Shown one piece after another: positions 8,036-9,566 of a stretch of 9,566 bases of DNA. The translations under genes and the position numbers were made by a program. How positions within the stretch are numbered: position 1 is the first letter of the stretch; each line of letters begins with the position of its first letter. The DNA lies in assembly GCA_043820875.1 (NCBI GenBank), contig JBDRDI010000003.1:1-9566 (forward strand), in the 5' to 3' direction. The notes below the pieces were generated by a model that worked only from the letters and a program-made list of their open reading frames with translations, was not told the origin of the DNA and did no database searches. This stretch comes from JBDRDI01 sp043820875 (GTDB lineage: Bacteria; Patescibacteriota; Patescibacteriia; Patescibacteriales; UBA12075).

Positions 8036-8362
8036 ATGGAACTACAAGAATTTATAAAAAACACATTAGTCAGTATTAAAAACGGGGTGCATGATGCAAA
8101 TCTTGAATTTGCAAAACAAGAAGGAAAGACTTTAGGGAAAGATTTCTCTGCGCTTTTTGTTATTGAGGCTGCCGGAGATAAGGATCAAGGCCGTATAAGT
8201 TTTGATATAGCAGTTACTGTCAATCAAGAATCGAAAAAATCTGGTGGCGGAGGATTAAAAATTTCCGTTGTTAGTTTGGGTGCTGAAATTGGGGATATTA
8301 AATCCCAGGAACATATTAGTCGAATCAAATTTAAAATAGCCTCGCATTTATTTCAAGGATAA
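8036..8362 (+). CDS. Trypco2-like small protein (trypsin-co-occurring domain 2)
   Basis: This 108-residue protein appears to be mostly one small alpha+beta domain. An N-terminal helix (about 2-28, MELQEFIKNTLVSI) leads to beta strands: FSALFVIEAA (37-46), RISFDIAVTV (53-62), a glycine-rich turn SGGGGLK (69-75), ISVVSLGAE (76-84), and a final strand around ISRIKFKI (94-101). The pattern of helix, strand, FDIAVTV, GGGG loop, VVSLG and SRIKF resembles the Trypco2 domain as I remember it. That domain is found next to trypsin-like proteases and NTPases in bacterial conflict systems and is thought to be a binding or adaptor module. No protease is seen in this window. The ATG at 8036 has no evident Shine-Dalgarno sequence and lies 41 bases after the previous gene; another ATG at 8014 opens only a five-codon frame. 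The downstream membrane-protein gene is 8 bases away. Confidence 0.85.
   Translation: MELQEFIKNTLVSIKNGVHDANLEFAKQEGKTLGKDFSALFVIEAAGDKDQGRISFDIAVTVNQESKKSGGGGLKISVVSLGAEIGDIKSQEHISRIKFKIASHLFQG
8355..8359 (+). promoter_or_regulatory. Shine-Dalgarno AAGGA for the membrane protein
   Basis: AAGGA at 8355-8359 lies 11 bases before the ATG at 8371, touching the stop codon of the Trypco2-like gene. It is the clearest ribosome binding site in the cluster and supports ATG 8371 over the ATG at 8366, which is in another frame. The overlap suggests translational coupling. Confidence 0.45.
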
Positions 8363-8370
8363 TATATGAT

Positions 8371-9132
8371 ATGGCCAACAAAAAATTAGGAGAAACCTCG
8401 GTGCGATTTCTTAGGACTTTATTTTCACCTTTTTTAAAGATACATATAAAAAAACAATCTGTTTATAAAATTATACGTTTTTTACTCATTTTAGCTTTTA
8501 TTTTTGGTGGCTCATTATTTATAACTAAAGAATTAACGCCGCCTGATTATACTATTCATTTTAAGAGTGAGTGTGACGGAGAAAAGTGTGATAAGGTTAC
8601 GGTTATTGATTCTGAAAGAAATGCAAGTATTGAGAATGAAATCAATAACTTGTCATCATATCTCGAGAGAATTGATTTTTTCGCGCATCTTACTTTTTTG
8701 CGGTTTGATTTTCAGACTACCAACCAAACACAATTCAGATTTGAGGTGACTCAACCAAAGTATGAAAAAGGTATTGATGTTGCAATGCAGTGCAATTTCA
8801 ATGGGCAAGAATATGTTTTTTCACCAAATTCTGGAATCATTTTTCAACAGAAATCTTCTGTTGGAAATATTATTAAAGAGTTAGATAATATTAAGAATGT
8901 GCTTATTAATTGTAATCCAGCAACGCAAAATGTAAGTTTAAAACCGTTGGGGATGTTTGAAGTTGCTCCCAATGCGCAAATTAAGTTTGTTTTTGACGAA
9001 GAAAGATATAAATTGCACTTTTTACCGGATAAATGGAATTATCTTTTTACCTTCTTACAGATTTTTATAATTACCGGTATCATCTTGGCTGCCTACTACA
9101 ATATTAAAAGATTTTTTAAAAAAGGATTATAA
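8371..9132 (+). CDS. Two-helix membrane protein with extracytoplasmic domain
   Basis: Not recognised. The product is 253 residues. A basic N-terminal segment (about 1-34) precedes a hydrophobic helix at about 35-52 (IIRFLLILAFIFGG). A soluble region follows (about 53-221), then a second hydrophobic helix at about 223-243 (FLQIFIITGIILAAYY), and finally a basic tail (KRFFKK). By the positive-inside rule both ends are cytoplasmic and the roughly 170-residue middle domain faces outward. That domain contains Cys68, Cys73, Cys141 and Cys181, which could form two disulfides. No catalytic motif is visible. The ATG is supported by AAGGA upstream, and the gene is only 8 bases after the Trypco2-like gene, so the two are probably made together. 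As the last gene of the cluster it could be a membrane anchor, sensor or membrane-acting effector of a conflict module, but this rests on context and topology alone. Confidence 0.88.
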   Translation: MANKKLGETSVRFLRTLFSPFLKIHIKKQSVYKIIRFLLILAFIFGGSLFITKELTPPDYTIHFKSECDGEKCDKVTVIDSERNASIENEINNLSSYLERIDFFAHLTFLRFDFQTTNQTQFRFEVTQPKYEKGIDVAMQCNFNGQEYVFSPNSGIIFQQKSSVGNIIKELDNIKNVLINCNPATQNVSLKPLGMFEVAPNAQIKFVFDEERYKLHFLPDKWNYLFTFLQIFIITGIILAAYYNIKRFFKKGL

Positions 9133-9184
9133 AATATGCTCTGGACAACAAAAAAATTAACAAAGTAAATTTATGAAGCCAGAA
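9133..9184. other. Short convergent gap with possible element edge
   Basis: This AT-rich gap separates the plus-strand cluster from the minus-strand gene on the right. It contains a ten-codon frame from ATG 9136 to TAA 9168, probably meaningless, and the 10-mer CAAAGTAAAT at 9161-9170, which also occurs at 36-45. I see no intrinsic terminator with a GC stem and U-tract for either converging gene. Confidence 0.4.
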
Positions 9185-9566
9185 TCAATTTTCTTTTGAT
9201 GGCCACGGATACTTTTGAAGCTGCTTTGCCATTTTTTCTTCCCAAATATCATCAGGATGAGGGAGTCTTAAGTAAGATTCATCCCATTGAATTTTTGGGA
9301 GCACGGGTGGATTGTACTTGCGTAAAGGTCCTTTTTCAGGATTACTGGTTTTACCATAGACTTTTATCATTGCGCGCATGAGTGAAAATGTATGATTAGT
9401 GATGGCTGGACGCGGAGCGCTGATTAAGTAATCATTTATTGAATCAATTTTCATGCCTATTTTCGGAGTCATGCTTGGATCTATTCTTTCCAACAATTCT
9501 TCTTTATCTCCTTTAAAGAAATCAAAGCCATCCTTGCTGTCATAAAGAAGGAGATATTCACGATCC
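9185..9566 (-). CDS. Uncharacterised protein, 5' part outside the window
   Basis: A minus-strand frame is open from the right edge (codon at 9563-9565) down to a TGA at 9185-9187, giving the last 126 residues of a protein whose start lies beyond the window. The visible part begins DREYLLLYDSKDGFDFF, reads without interruption and has the composition of a soluble protein: proline-rich and charged, with no membrane segment and no signal. The C-terminal portion is rich in Pro, Trp and Lys (WDESYLRLPHPDDIWEEK and then KYPWPSKEN). I do not recognise a family. It is convergent with the defence cluster and may be the first chromosomal gene beyond the island. An internal methionine or TTG start is possible, but the open frame to the edge argues for a longer gene. 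Confidence 0.7.
   Translation of the reverse strand, partial: DREYLLLYDSKDGFDFFKGDKEELLERIDPSMTPKIGMKIDSINDYLISAPRPAITNHTFSLMRAMIKVYGKTSNPEKGPLRKYNPPVLPKIQWDESYLRLPHPDDIWEEKMAKQLQKYPWPSKEN

Noticed and set aside
8567..8749. Plus-strand 60-codon frame inside the membrane-protein gene
   Set aside because: Lies entirely within a longer frame with clear membrane helices and a ribosome binding site.
9136..9168. Ten-codon frame after the membrane protein, beginning like a degraded copy of that gene's start
   Set aside because: The likeness is a run of ACAACAAAAAA-type bases and is expected by chance in AT-rich DNA.
9196..9381. Plus-strand 61-codon frame at the right end
   Set aside because: Antisense to the longer minus-strand frame that stays open to the window edge; no start signal.
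1..9566. CRISPR array or insertion sequence
   Set aside because: No regularly spaced repeats, no transposase and no terminal inverted repeats were seen; the only mobility gene is the serine recombinase.

Overview
The window looks like part of an accessory (defence) island in a bacterial chromosome. It is AT-rich and densely coded, most starts lack a clear Shine-Dalgarno sequence, and the first gene is a large serine recombinase of a kind common in Candidate Phyla Radiation (Patescibacteria) genomes. That assignment is an inference from style and gene content; the window contains no phylogenetic marker.

Layout: (1) 1-307, a non-coding left flank with short repeats and three consecutive hairpins. 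(2) 308-1654, minus strand, a complete large serine recombinase. (3) 1655-1808, a divergent intergenic region with an extended -10 promoter and an operator-like inverted repeat in front of the plus-strand genes. (4) 1809-9132, a tightly packed plus-strand cluster of five genes: a type III-like restriction subunit (Res), its beta-class DNA methyltransferase (Mod), a helical protein with HEPN-like Arg/His motifs, a small protein resembling trypsin-co-occurring domain 2 (Trypco2), and a membrane protein with two transmembrane helices. (5) 9185-9566, a convergent minus-strand gene that runs off the right edge and was not recognised; it may be host chromosome.

How the genes work together: Res and Mod make up a restriction-modification system of well-known type. 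Mod methylates adenine at the recognition site, and Res is an SF2 translocase/helicase fused to a PD-(D/E)xK nuclease that acts on unmethylated DNA. Three uncharacterised genes follow, with gaps of 1, 41 and 8 bases, so co-transcription is plausible. The least described part of the window is this trio, with its HEPN-like, Trypco2-like and membrane components. It could be a second conflict module carried with the R-M genes or an accessory arm of the same system. A 10-base direct repeat (36-45 and 9161-9170) flanks the recombinase plus the whole cluster and could be the trace of recombinase-mediated insertion, but a match that short is weak evidence.
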